From Tholera decimalis (taxonomy: Eukaryota; Arthropoda; Insecta; Lepidoptera; Noctuidae), in the NCBI GenBank assembly GCA_943138885.2, contig OW964557.2, positions 46,134,291 to 46,198,290 on the forward strand: DNA of 64,000 nucleotides. Direction: 5' to 3'. Of the stretch, positions 1 to 9,795 are shown piece after piece. The position numbers and the translations under genes are program-made. Positions within the stretch are counted from its first letter, which is position 1; each line of letters opens with the position of its first letter. The notes beneath the pieces were generated by a model that did no database searches, was not told the DNA's origin, and worked only from the letters and a program-made list of their open reading frames with translations.

Positions 1-899
1 AGTTGGAGCTGTCTCGCACCCTGCGCACCAAGGACGCGCACCGCTTGCGCATGGTGGCGTGGAAACAGTCGGTGCGCGCTTCCGAAAACATGCCCGAGGC
101 GCTGCAGAAACGAGGCAGACCCAACACTGCCCTGAACGCATTGTTATACTGGACGCGGAGGGCATTGTAGCTAGCTTGTGTATAGCGAGCCCACAGGCTG
201 CACGTGTACAAAGAGGTGCAGTACGCCTTGAAAAGGGTGATCTTAACTAAGTTAGAACAACGTGCAAACCTGCGGGCGAGCATGTTTGCTTTTCTCGACA
301 AAGCCCTCCGTTCCCGTTCGATGTCAGCGTGGTCTCTGAGATCAGACACAACCCAATGCCCAAGGTATTTAAATTGTTCCACTCTATCCAGAGGTAAACC
401 ACAAAGATGTACTGGAGGCACTGTTTCTGGGCACTTAGCACCACCCGCCTCAAAGACCATGCATTTGCTCTTTGACACATTATATTTAAGGCCATGTGCA
501 CCCGCGTACTCCTCACAAATATGCAGCAACCTCCGCAGACCACAGACCGACGCACTCAGCAGCACCATGTCGTCAGCATAGCTTAAATTGTTGACGCATA
601 CCTCGTCAACATGACAACCGACATGCTCACTGCTGAGCGCAACGATGAGTGCATCCATGTAGAGGTTAAAAAGGGTGGGTGAGGTCAAGCCGCCCTGCCT
701 CACACCACACTCCAGACGATATGGCTCCGACACCGCCTCCGCCCACCTGACATGGTTAACCTGATGCGTATACCAATACTTGAAAATTGCCACAAGTTCG
801 GGAGGAAGGTTAATACTCTCCAGCTTATCCCACAGGATATCATAGGCAACCAGGTCGAAGGCCTTGGATAAGTCGAGGAAACACGCAATACGGGGGTCT
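1..899 (-). mobile_element. Non-LTR retrotransposon fragment (reverse transcriptase)
   Basis: Reading the minus strand from 899 to 1 gives one open frame through the core of a LINE reverse transcriptase. It has motif A as LDLSKAFD, then GVRQGGLTSPTLFNLYMD, the catalytic YADD box at 569-580 and the thumb region with FKYLGHWV. The frame runs off the left edge. The 5' end is cut off abruptly near 899, next to a TG-rich tract. The same family recurs at 36868-37440 (there INNISYADDMVLLS, here VNNLSYADDMVLLS). No ORF1 or endonuclease is present in the window, so this is a 5'-truncated copy. The clade (Jockey/CR1-like) is my inference from general layout; the RT identity itself is clear. Confidence 0.85.
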
Positions 900-904
900 T
901 ACGT

Positions 905-1045
905 TCCGTATAGTATATGACGGTGTGTCTGTGTGTGTGTCGAGAAGTATGAGGGAGTAGAGTGTGAGTGAGTATGTTTGGTCATTCTATGAAATGTAGG
1001 GAATGTATGTGAGTGAGAGTTTGGGTGTGTGTGTGTCAGTGTTTG
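905..1045. repeat. TG/GTGA-rich simple repeat
   Basis: Runs of GTGTGTGT alternating with GTGAGTGAG-like stretches directly abut the truncated end of the LINE fragment. It is a degenerate microsatellite, possibly the insertion target of that LINE. Confidence 0.6.
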
Positions 1046-1521
1046 TGCTATTTAAGTATCCACAATTTTTTCAGTTTCATCATATGACAGTGATTTCAGC
1101 CAATCAGTCAGCTTCCTCCTCAAAAGGGTACGGGGTACATGATAAATATTTAGTATATTATTGTAGAGCTTCTCGCTACCGCTGCTCCACATGGTACAGT
1201 TTTGCAAACTCTGACAGCGAGGCGTTTTGCAGTGCTATAATTTGGGTCGTAGTGTATCTGCCTGTGTTTTCTAAGTATAGTCTGTAGTACGAAGGGTTGC
1301 CTAACTGTGGGGACCTTGCAAAGTAAATAGAGGTCGGACGTCGGAAGGGGGATTGGTTTCTTTGATAGGACCTTTAGTACAGCCCAAAATAGATGTTTAG
1401 AAACTGTTAGATATTCACATAACGTACGTAAACGTAGGTACGTACCCTATTTTGGAGAAAATAATAAATCAGTACAAAACATTAAAATGTTTTTTTTTAT
1501 TTTTAATTAAAATTACACGAC
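1046..1521. other. Unassigned AT-rich sequence
   Basis: I see no coding frame, splice-bounded exon or known repeat end in this stretch; the open frame crossing its left part has no recognisable motif. Confidence 0.4.
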
Positions 1522-1524
1522 TAA

Positions 1525-2686
1525 GGGCCGGTTGTTCAATCCTCAGATAAAAAGTCAGGTAACTATTTTATGAATAGTTATCTCGCTGTTTAACTGACTG
1601 ATAATTGGTCGCCTATTTTTCAATCGTTATTTATTCCATGGATAACTATCTGACCGAATATTGAATCTCTGGCAACTCTAACTTCGTAGAGTTGAAACAA
1701 ATATATTGCTTAAACAAGCGTTAGAGCAGGATAGACTATTGTATTCATTTCCTGTCAAGCAAGTGTCACTCACTCGTGTTATTTTGTGGTTACCTATGGT
1801 ATTTGGTTCGACGACGCAACGTCTAGTTATTTTGATATTTTCAATTACTCTGATTTTATTGCAATTTGTAGCATCGCATCGCAATGCAATCTCTAAAAAG
1901 AGAGCGAAAGTTGGCCTTAGAGATGCTATAGTTTCTGTAACTTTTTTTACAACACGGCATATAGTGGAGCTATGAATGCCACCAAAATCACCAACAGTTA
2001 TATAGAAACTCCCAGTGGCATAAAACCGCAGTGTAATTAGCACAGAGTACATTATAATTAGTAACTGTAACATGGGTGGGATACACTGGTTCCTGTAACA
2101 AATAAAAGCGCACAGGTAAGTATTAGATGGCCCGTGGGTACCTATTATTAGGTTTTGCACGTGGTAGTTTTTTTTTGCTTAACCCAACATCATAAGTCAC
2201 AAAACTGACCTTTGTGTTTCGTGATTGATTTTATCTTCTATCAGGGAAAGCAAATATAACACAGATTCTTTTCAAAGTCTGAATCGGCGATGAAATTCTT
2301 TTAAATCCCACTCATTACTTATAGTGATCAGGCCTAGATCTGACGATTCTTTCTTTTCTTCCAGGTGGATTTATATATTTATATATTATGGCCTTTTCTT
2401 CTATTGCCAGATTGTCAATAATATCGAAAATATACATAATTATTATCACTTCGCTGGTTGTTTAAACAATAACCTCAAACCAAATGATTTTTTACGTTAC
2501 GTCAACGTCAAACTTACCGATCGAATAAGCGGTTATTGGTCGGTCGAAGCGGCAGATAGATTTATTCCTCAGTTAGCGGAGTTATTCCACCGATAAGTCT
2601 TATCCGACTATTGAAATATTCGATATCTTGCTATCTGTCGAATAAAAGCTATCTGTTTGTTTATCTGGGGATTGAACAACCGGCCC
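1525..2686. mobile_element. PIF/Harbinger DNA transposon, internally deleted
   Basis: The two ends are inverted copies of GGGCCGGTTGTTCAATCC (1525-1542 and 2669-2686), continuing as imperfect inverted repeat for some further bases. The element is flanked by TAA on both sides (1522-1524 and 2687-2689), the 3-bp duplication typical of the PIF/Harbinger superfamily. It holds a minus-strand remnant of a HARBI1-type transposase. At about 1.16 kb it is too short for a full transposase plus the Myb-like partner gene, so it is a deletion derivative. Confidence 0.85.
1900..2160 (-). pseudogene. Harbinger transposase remnant
   Basis: Within a minus-strand frame (2160 to 1678) residues about 44-87 read LRFYATGSFYITVGDFGG and then an STICRVVKKVTETI helix. 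This matches the conserved helix-turn-helix segment just before the first catalytic Asp of HARBI1-like transposases (family pattern LRFfATGSF..VGD..GvS..TVcRiv). After RPTF the frame loses similarity and no catalytic DDE residues follow, so the catalytic core has been deleted. It lies inside the TAA-flanked element at 1525-2686. Confidence 0.75.
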
Positions 2687-2701
2687 TAAACACAATAAAA
2701 C

Positions 2702-2908
2702 TCACAAATAAATTGTCACAATGAATACTAAATTATTTAGAGAACTGCCAATCTTGCAATCCAACGTGAATAAAATTTTATCCAGGCGGGATCCAGTCAA
2801 GCGATTACGACTCTCTGTCATAATGGCTCCAGCTCGTGAAAAAAGCCTCTCCGAACTCACTGAAGTTGCTGGAATAATTAAGTATTTTTTCACCAGGTTA
2901 AATAGCCT
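2702..2908 (-). pseudogene. hAT transposase C-terminal dimerisation fragment
   Basis: The minus strand encodes LVKKYLIIPATSVSSERLFS followed by RAGAIMTESRNRLTG and LDKILFTL. This is the hallmark hAT dimerisation motif (PATSASSERxFSxAG) of ZBED-type transposases. Only this C-terminal piece survives. Upstream on the same strand it is replaced by an R1-like LINE fragment at about 2910, and downstream it ends at TAA-flanked Harbinger DNA. It is a dead scrap, not a domesticated gene, because nothing else of the protein is present. Confidence 0.8.
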
Positions 2909-2912
2909 CGGG

Positions 2913-3347
2913 CACGCAATTGCGGCGGTAAGACCCCTCTTTGAGGAGTGGCTGGAGAGAGGCCACGGCGTCCTCACCTTCCGCCTGACGCAGGTACCTC
3001 CCGAAACAGCCATGTCCGGTCAACATGGCTGTTTCGGGAGGTACCTGTTTCGGATTCAGCGGGAGGACACGCCCGGGTGTCGTCATTGTGAGGACCGCCC
3101 GGAGGACATGGTGGAGCATACGGTGGAGGTGTGCCCTGCTTGGGCGGAGCATCGCCGTGTCCTCGTAGAGGCGGTCGGCGGCGGCGACCTCTCGCGCCCT
3201 GCTCTGGTTCAGACTATGGTGCGGAGCGAAAGGGAATGGGATGCGGTCGCCTCCTTCTGCGAAGCAGTCATGCTAGCGAAGGAGGAGGCCGAACGCGCGA
3301 GGGAGAGGCAGCTCTCTTCCTCGCGCCCCAGCCGCCGCGGGAGCTGA
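2913..3347 (+). pseudogene. R1-like LINE ORF2 C-terminal fragment
   Basis: The plus-strand frame starts abruptly at HAIAAVRPLFEEWL and runs through a CHC-type zinc motif (CRHCEDRPEDMVEHTVEVC) to a stop after RPSRRGS. It is the C-terminal tail of an R1-clade ORF2 and is nearly the same as the end of the copy at 44156-45581. Where that copy has TQVLTGHGSFGRYL, this one reads TQVPPETAMSGQHGCFGRYL: six extra residues, caused by a perfect inverted repeat (2991-3047). Everything upstream of the tail is missing. Confidence 0.8.
2991..3047. repeat. Perfect 24-bp inverted repeat inside the LINE tail
   Basis: Arms at 2991-3014 and 3024-3047 are exact reverse complements, separated by the 9-base loop TCCGGTCAA. 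The related LINE at 44.9 kb has no such palindrome; only its right arm sequence is ancestral. The left arm therefore looks like a templated copy of the right arm. Confidence 0.9.
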
Positions 3348-3349
3348 TG

Positions 3350-3480
3350 GTGAAGTACCAGGAGAACTCCTCAAAATTTAATGGCTCTGCATCGGGAAAA
3401 GCAATATTTTGTAAAAGGTTATCAGTAATTCACATTTTGGCTTTTGTAACTAGTTAAATTACAAACCCATCCACTAAAAA
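3350..3480 (+). repeat. Dispersed repeat X (short copy)
   Basis: The sequence from GAGCTGATGGTGAAGTACCA through GGCTCTGCATCGGGAAAAGC to the ACTAAAAAGCGTG block recurs at 39255-39400 (plus) and 35800-35940 (minus). It is one family of interspersed repeat without visible coding capacity. I cannot classify it further. Confidence 0.7.
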
Positions 3481-3485
3481 GCGTG

Positions 3486-3680
3486 AAAAAAAACTTTATA
3501 GCAAAAAATAAAACCGACTTCCATATCAAAACACTACAAAGCCAAAAATAACTTTAATTTTGGAAGGTGGTTTAAAAAAAAAACAGAAAATACAAAACCA
3601 ATAACACCGACTACCGAAATAAAACTTATTTTAGTGTTTTGATATGGAAGTCGGTTTTATTTTTGCTAAAAAGTTTTTTT
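3486..3680. repeat. Long hairpin at the end of repeat X
   Basis: About 48 bases at 3486-3535 (AGCAAAAAATAAAACCGACT in the middle) are repeated in reverse complement at 3632-3680, giving a stem with an AT-rich 96-base loop. A shorter version of the same palindrome ends the repeat-X copy at 39385-39483, so the hairpin belongs to the repeat family. Confidence 0.8.
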
Positions 3681-3699
3681 AAATCTTGGATCAAGCAGG

Positions 3700-3835
3700 G
3701 TGGAGATAAAAAGTATCGATACTTTCTAAAAGTATCGATACCTCTAAAGTATCGGAACAAAAGTATCGATCCCAAAAGTACTTGGTATCGAAACAAAAGT
3801 ATCGATACCTTGTGGTATCGATACTTTTTGCGTAT
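3700..3835. repeat. Cluster of AGTATCGATAC palindromes
   Basis: The motif AAAAGTATCGATAC or a one-base variant occurs about six times in both orientations between 3709 and 3830. It contains the palindrome TATCGATA. No coding frame is present. Confidence 0.7.
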
Positions 3836-3876
3836 CCCTACGAGTGAGTTCGAGCCCGCGACTAGTTGAACCTTAA

Positions 3877-4544
3877 GAGCGTTTCCACATTATCCGATCC
3901 GATATCGGTATCGGACGCCGATACGATATCGGGGCAAGTAAAACGTATGAAATATGAACCTGCCTTTCACATTTTCCGTTCCGATATCGGATATCGGAGC
4001 CGACACCGATATGCTGGCGGCACCATCGGACGCCCGTGAGCCGTCGGACGATAATGTTTGTATGTGTGCTATACGTGTATCTTAATTGTCTCTGCGTGCA
4101 TAGAGCCCGATGCGCGGCGGCCATTTTGAGCTTGTTTAATAGTTTGGTTGTCATCATGGCGTCGTCATCATTTAAATACGATATAATTACATTAATTGAA
4201 CTGGTGGAATCTAAAGGAAAGTAATTAAAAAACTTTCTAGGTGCGTTTTGTAGCTTGCTAAAAAGAGTATAAAATGCTCCCTCTGAATATCTAGCTTCCA
4301 CAATGGGATGTATCCAATACTGTCTGTGGACAGATCTTTTTTTGCGTCTCATATATAATAGATACAGCAAATAAAGTTTTCTATTATAGTCTGCCATGAT
4401 GACCTGCCCGCACTAAGCTATCGAGCAAATGGCCGTATCGGAACGATTTTATCGTAAAATATGTGAAAATAGCACATGGTGTCGGCTATCGGATGTCGGC
4501 TATCGTCGTCCGATACCGATATCGGATCGGATAATGTGGAAACC
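3877..4544. mobile_element. PIF/Harbinger derivative with long terminal inverted repeats
   Basis: From 3881 the sequence GTTTCCACATTATCCGATCC and the following 17 bases are matched in reverse complement at 4508-4543. The left end begins GAGCGTTTCCAC after a TAA. The right end has lost the expected GCTC and TAA and instead runs into CACGGAATAG. The interior encodes the N-terminus of a Harbinger transposase (4170-4397, minus). It is a short non-autonomous member of a second Harbinger family, distinct from the one at 1525. Confidence 0.7.
4170..4397 (-). pseudogene. Harbinger transposase N-terminal remnant
   Basis: The minus-strand frame starts MADYNRKLYLLYLLYMRRKK and continues with RQYWIHPIVEARYSEGAFYT and LFSKLQNAPRKFFNYF. 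This is the conserved N-terminal block of DDE_Tnp_4 (HARBI1-like) transposases (family pattern rrwWvhpi...R...G.F..L...L..d...Ff.Yf). After about 76 residues the similarity stops and the frame reads into the terminal repeat. No catalytic residues remain. It supports assigning the flanking inverted repeats to PIF/Harbinger. Confidence 0.75.
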
Positions 4545-4686
4545 ACGGAATAGAAAATACAGTGGAAGTGCCCCTCAGATATCGCACGCGTGTCAACATT
4601 AAGCACAGATGCGCGACATTAGCTTATTCGCCGTTAAATTCATGTCGCGATTGGTTGTCTCTAAAATACACGAAATATTAGAAATT

Positions 4687-4734
4687 ATGCCTTGTTGTGC
4701 GGTTTGGACCTGCAAAAACGAAAGCAGTAAATAA
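4687..4734 (+). pseudogene. THAP zinc-finger N-terminal stub
   Basis: ATG at 4687 opens MPCCAVWTCKNESSK and then TAA. THAP domains start MPxxCxxxxC, and this shows that start followed by an immediate stop. The rest of the C2CH finger and any P-element-type transposase are absent. A near copy sits at 40431-40484 and a third THAP start at 53677. Sixteen codons alone would be weak evidence; three such stubs in one window make it more credible. Confidence 0.5.
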
Positions 4735-5173
4735 AATATATCTTGTGGAGGCGTATCGTATCATCGTTAAGTATTAAAGTTTGTTAGTTTTAAATATATT
4801 TGATTTTAATGTCAATACCACATTTCATGACTTCAATGCAAACTATAAACAACCTTATTTTCATTAACACAACGTTTAAATCTACTTGGTCGCTATCCGG
4901 AGGCACATACTAAAAATTCTAGTAACTTCGACGCTACTCAATTAGGGATGCGACATATTCGTAAAGTAGGTCTGTATCGATAATTTTTATTTATTCATTT
5001 CATAGCTGGCACCATCATTCAGAAAATTTATTTCGGACGGTTTATGTGTATAATTTATGAATGTTTAACCACACGTAACCTGCATCCGTCTGTAGTAGAT
5101 ACGGGTCGCTAATCACACCGCCTATTGTACACTAATTTTTATAAATAATTGTCCTGTGTTAAATTGAGGTGTA

Positions 5174-7018
5174 CGGTCGGCCAAGAAAGTGGTGTACCAG
5201 TTTTGATTTAGTTTCCCGGTCATCGAAAATTACAACAAGGTTCGTTATAAAAAGATATTACTGAAAGAGACAACATTATCATGACGTAAACCTATGTATT
5301 TAGTATTCATACGTCATATGTCACATATAAGTACATGACATTTTAACCTTTAGTATAAATGAAAAGGACATTAGTTTCTACAAAGCAATTGAAATGTTTC
5401 CAAACAAAAGTAATAAAAACTATTTAGACAACCGAATTCCATTTGAAAAAGAAAACTGACAATTGACATTTTGTCAAATATATGCAAAAAATCGATATAT
5501 TTTCCGTGTTATTTTTCAATCAACTGCATATAAAATCATCTCAATGCCTGCCAACTTGACCATTGCCGAAAGAGCACAAATAATTGCCCAATTTAATGAG
5601 GGAAGCAGTATCAGTGCGATATCCCGGAATTTGAATATATCGAGGCGTTCTGTCCGCTTTTGGATTCGTCGTGAAGGAGAGGAGGGAAGTTTGTTGGATC
5701 ACAGAAGAAGTGGTCGCCGGCCTGCACTCTCCAATAACGATAGAGAATTCATGAGACGGGAATATGAAATCAATGGTTTTAAGCCCACAAAACATTTTGC
5801 GGAGATGTTCGATGTGAGTGCCCAAACAATAAGGAATCATCTACATTACATGGGGTTGCACCACAGGCATTACGCCAAGAAAATATATTTGACGGATGCT
5901 CACAGACTTGCTCGTCTGAACTTCGCCAGAGAGCACTTAGAGTTTGATTGGTCTAATACAGTGTTTTGTGATGAAAAAACGTTTAAATCCAGTCAGCATG
6001 GACGTCTTCACCTTTGGCGATATAATTCAACACGGTATAAAGATGATCATGTAATCCCAAATAGAGAATCAGGTCGAATTTCCGTAAATATTTGGGGCTG
6101 GATGAGTACGGATGGTGTAGGAGAATTGTGTTCTCTACCTCCTCGAGCGACGGCTGTAAATTATATCGACGTGCTTCAGAATGCAATGCTACCGACAGTC
6201 CGTAATGTTTACCCGGAGAACGAAGTGCCACAATTTGATTTTGTTCAAGATAATTGTTCAATTCATAATGCGAGGATCGTAAGAGCCTGGTTTCGTTCAC
6301 ACACTGACGTAAGGGTAATTCAGTGGCCCTCAAGATCGCCGGACCTCAACCCGATAGAAAATCTTTGGGGCCTTATGGTCCAACGATGGTCGCATCAAAA
6401 TGAAAGAACCAAACAAGCTCTTATTAGTCACTGTAATTATATCTGGGAGGAAATGCGGGGAACCGATATTTGCTCACGGCTTGTTGGTTCAATGAGGTCT
6501 CGTCTTTTAGAGGTTATAGAGGCCAACGGCGGTTACACCCGTTTCTAATTTTTAAAAATTTTCAATATCTTCTAAATATTACTATATATGCTATGTTTTT
6601 GTTTGTTATAAGTATTTTAAAATTGATTGTAGAAATTTAATAAAAGGATAAATCTATTTTTAGCTTGTTTTTTATTGATATTGTAATTACAAGTTTACAG
6701 AAATTGTAGGTTTGTGGACTCGCCTTGTGCCTTTACAATTTTATGTAACTTGTTGATTACAATTCTGAATTTGTAGATACAATTTTGTCATCAAAATCTA
6801 CAGCCCCCCGCCGTTGATTTTACGACGTCATTGGTTCCATCAAGTTCAAACTAAGAACAGCTGTCACGTTACAAACAGTAATAGTCGTTATCAATAATCA
6901 GATAAAGACAGCAATAGAAGTTGTCAGATCGATCTGCAAGCGAAACTAATCTTTATCACCTATGAATCTGCAAGCGATATTCAACCTTAGGGTGGTACAC
7001 CACTTTCTTGGCCGACTG
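5174..7018 (+). mobile_element. Complete Tc1-like DNA transposon
   Basis: Terminal inverted repeats of about 26 bp with one mismatch (left starts CGGTCGGCCAAGAAAGTGGT, right end reads CAGTCGGCCAAGAAAGTGGT on the minus strand) are flanked by TA on each side (5172-5173, 7019-7020), the signature of Tc1/mariner insertion. It encloses one uninterrupted transposase frame and a plausible AATAAA signal near 6638. All parts needed for an autonomous element are visible, and it interrupts Harbinger-derived DNA, so it is comparatively young. Confidence 0.92.
5544..6548 (+). CDS. Tc1-like transposase, DD35E
   Basis: The protein (334 residues from the MPANLTIAERAQII start) cuts and pastes the enclosing element. 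It begins with two helix-turn-helix segments (RAQIIAQFNEGSSISAISRN and the TIRNHLHYMGLHHR region), followed by the DDE core: first Asp in VFCDEKTF, second Asp in FVQDNCSIHNA, catalytic Glu in SPDLNPIENLWG. I count 35 residues between the second Asp and the Glu, one more than in classical Tc1. The ORF can be extended upstream to 5463, but the internal ATG at 5544 gives the usual family length and start. There are no stops or frameshifts. A terminal-repeat-to-ATG leader of about 370 bp is AT-rich. Confidence 0.92.
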   Translation: MPANLTIAERAQIIAQFNEGSSISAISRNLNISRRSVRFWIRREGEEGSLLDHRRSGRRPALSNNDREFMRREYEINGFKPTKHFAEMFDVSAQTIRNHLHYMGLHHRHYAKKIYLTDAHRLARLNFAREHLEFDWSNTVFCDEKTFKSSQHGRLHLWRYNSTRYKDDHVIPNRESGRISVNIWGWMSTDGVGELCSLPPRATAVNYIDVLQNAMLPTVRNVYPENEVPQFDFVQDNCSIHNARIVRAWFRSHTDVRVIQWPSRSPDLNPIENLWGLMVQRWSHQNERTKQALISHCNYIWEEMRGTDICSRLVGSMRSRLLEVIEANGGYTRF

Positions 7019-7044
7019 TACAATAAAGTATATAATAATAATTA

Positions 7045-7220
7045 CACTAATATTATAAGTCAAAAGTTTGTGTTTGTTACTTCTTCACGCTCGAAAAGCT
7101 GAACGGATTTCAATGAAACTTGGTACCATGTCCTGGAATAGAACATATGATTTTTTCCTGAGGTTCCCTTGGGATAATTTTCTACTTTCACGCGGGCGAA
7201 GCCGCTGGTAGTTAATAAAT
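7045..7220 (+). repeat. Helitron-type short repeat, plus orientation
   Basis: The sequence runs from ACTAATATTATAAGTC through GAACGGATTTCAATGAAACT to CACGCGGGCGAAGCCGCTGG. The same start and the same hairpin-bearing end recur in many places in this window (for example 19226-19441 and, in minus, 7584-7770). Here the terminal CTAG is degraded. Confidence 0.6.
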
Positions 7221-7583
7221 ATAACATCACATAATGTAAAACCGTAACATATCAATTTCTGGATATTGACCTCATAAAAGTAAAAAAGTAATTTAAATAT
7301 TTCAGTTTTCTCCAAGATCCTTTTATTAAGGAAAATGGATGTTTATTGGGTCGTCAATATTCCAAAACATAATCTATCATCAGTTAGGGGAATTTCTTAC
7401 GTCTAATCATATTACCGACTTAATGAAAGCCATCACGGCAAAATATATTAATATACGCTTTCATCATCTATTAAAATTAAACATAAAACTATCAAAACGG
7501 CAATTATTAAACAAATAACTATGTATAATTTCAAGGTCAATAAATATTTTTAATACTATCTATTAACATTTCATTGAACACTA

Positions 7584-7770
7584 GCTTGTGCCAGCGGCTT
7601 CGCCCGCATGAAATTAATATTTTGTTATATGATTTATAGCCTATCTATAGCATTCAAGAATAATGTAGCTACATATTAGGGAAAGAATTTTCAGAATCGG
7701 TTCAGTAGTTTCAGAGATTACACCTACATACAAACTTACAAATTTTACCTCTTTAATATTAAAATAGATT
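7584..7770 (-). mobile_element. Non-autonomous Helitron-like element, 3' end intact
   Basis: On the minus strand the end reads GCGGGCGAAGCCGC, a short hairpin, followed after a few bases by CTAG and then T. A hairpin 10-12 bases before a terminal CTRR inserted next to T is the Helitron 3' hallmark. The upstream end is the ATTTTAATATTAAAGAG region near 7765. No coding sequence. Confidence 0.55.
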
Positions 7771-9055
7771 ACATTTTTTTGAAGATGATCAACCTGTTTT
7801 CATTACTGACCATTTGTATGATGTCGATAAATTATTACATTGCTCACACGAATAAAATACGTAACATCGATATTAAAATATTGATATTTGTCTACATCTC
7901 TATCTGAGTAGCAAAAGACATTACATGTGCATGCAAATATGACATCTATTTTAAAGTACTTAGCGTTCCGAATAGAATAAATTGGTTACAGTGCCATCTA
8001 GCGTTGAGTAGCTGAACTCGATGTAAATTGTTCGATTTATGTTTTTTAAACGATAAACGCCTTTATTGATTATGTCATGTCAAATAATAACAACTTTCGG
8101 TCGTTGTAATAAGACTCAATATTTTTGACAGCATTAAGAAGATGATTTGTTAAAGTTGCGTTTCAACTTTGTAGCCAATTATATCACTGTTTTTATGTGT
8201 GTAATTGACATTTTGGTTTTGCAAATGTGTGAGTTTGGCGACACTGGTTCTCGTTTTGAAAGAGTGTAGGGGCACTTCTACTTAATTTTTTTTTTCTGTG
8301 GTGGAAACGCTCTAACGTGTATATGGTACGATTCTCATTTATTCAATAAAAGAAAAAAACATTGTTTTCTTATCGGTCACCACGCTCAAAAAGTGTAACT
8401 TGAATTAATATCAAAGAAAAAATCGGTTGTCTATAAAGTCGGTTTACTGACGATAGTTGAACGTGACAACGTCATAAGAAAATATTGATGGAATGGCATT
8501 GAGGATATTACCTCAATGTGGAATGGTTGCATTTTCAAAAGAAAATTTTAATTTTATTTCTTGGATAGATATTTTGTATGGATATAGAGGAGGTAAATGG
8601 AAATCACTATTGAATTGATCAAGTTACATTTATTTGTACGCATAAATACAAATGTCAGTTTTTTTTTCAATAGTAAAGCAATTGATTTTTTACTCATCGT
8701 GAAATAGTTCTGTTAACTTATTGTTATAGTTTTGTCAATTATAACATAACTTACAATCGCTGCACTAGCGGACCGATGCTATGTATTTTAATGATGAAAG
8801 CACGAATATTCGACAATATATCACTGAACATATCTTGCACTTCAAGCCTTAAATGGAACGCCTCAGAGCGAGGTAACGCCGCATGAGTCATGTATTTTCG
8901 TGCGTGCAGCCAGCTTCATCGAATTATAAGACGTTGTCACGTCAAAAACTTGAATGAATATAAAAAAAATACTGCATAAAGAAACTAAATAAGTAATTAT
9001 AATTGCATAAGATGATAAAAATGCTATGCAATAGCTTTACCGCGGCAGTCCCCGA
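7771..9055. other. Unassigned AT-rich sequence
   Basis: Apart from the Harbinger right end at 8301-8312 I find no coding frame, splice-bounded exon or clear repeat boundary here. Confidence 0.35.
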
Positions 9056-9059
9056 GTGC

Positions 9060-9220
9060 CACACTCATTTTTTATTCGTGACAAACCCACTCTTGACCTC
9101 AATCTCACCTGATGGTAAGCAATAGATGAGGTCTACGATGGAACGAACCAGCCCAGAAGACGCCTATTCACTCTTCCTTTAAAAGCTGAAAGGTCATAAG
9201 GGTATTTTTCACTTCTGATG
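9060..9220 (-). repeat. 3' tail of a LINE family
   Basis: The block AATCTCACCTGATGGTAAGC with TATTCACTCTTCCTTTAAAA matches the 3' end of the LINE remnant at 21360-21480 (CATCTCACCTGATGGTAAGT, CTATTCACTCTTGACTTAAA). Only the last part and 3' untranslated region are present. Confidence 0.6.
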
Positions 9221-9795
9221 ACGAAAATAAAAAAAAATGCTTTGGTCAACTTTACGTGAAATAGCTGTAAATACCAATAATTTAGATCATAACCTACTAC
9301 AAAAAAATATGTACCGAGCTTACAACTTTTTAGTTTTACTAGAAATACGCAATGAAATTTCGAACGTCCATGGTAGTGACACTGAATCCAGGGAAGTGAC
9401 TTTCCATACAGTTTTTTTTAACCATGGAAATAACTTCAAATCATGGACGTGAAATTCTACATATTTTATATAAAAGATGAAGTCACAAATCAATAAATAA
9501 TGAAAACACTGGATTTATTAAATAAAACAAATGTTTGGAAAATCAGCTTTAATTGCTTTGAACTTAAATTACATGTTTTATCTTAGGAATTATGGTATCA
9601 ACCATATTTTGTAATAAATATGAAACATATTATATATTTTTAAAAGTAACTGCTAAAAACATTGTACTTATAGCACTTTCTAATTTCAGTCTCAATAAAA
9701 TCTTAATATATATTAAAACCTTCAAGTTATAACTTTAGAAATATTTCTTAATTCAAATATTTCGAGGTCATCATCGCTCTCACTGTCAAAGATCC

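Larger units (their letters stand above)
3877..8312. mobile_element. Possible larger Harbinger element (GAGCGTTTCCAC ends)
   Basis: GAGCGTTTCCAC at 3877-3888 after TAA is matched by GTGGAAACGCTC at 8301-8312 before TAA, so a 12-bp inverted repeat with a TAA duplication encloses 4.4 kb. Inside are the Harbinger derivative, a THAP stub and a later Tc1 insertion. The bases just after 4541 (CCACGGAATAGAAAA then GAAGTGCCCCT) resemble the reverse complement of the right end near 8260-8300, so the left end may be a chimera of two related elements. The reading as one element is an inference. Confidence 0.4.

Noticed and set aside
905..1045. Telomeric (TTAGG)n repeat as a target of TRAS/SART-like LINEs
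   Set aside because: The tract is GT/GTGA-rich; no TTAGG units are present here or elsewhere in the window.
2324..2596. 90-codon plus-strand ORF
   Set aside because: It lies in the terminal part of the Harbinger element and reads through its inverted-repeat DNA; no motif.
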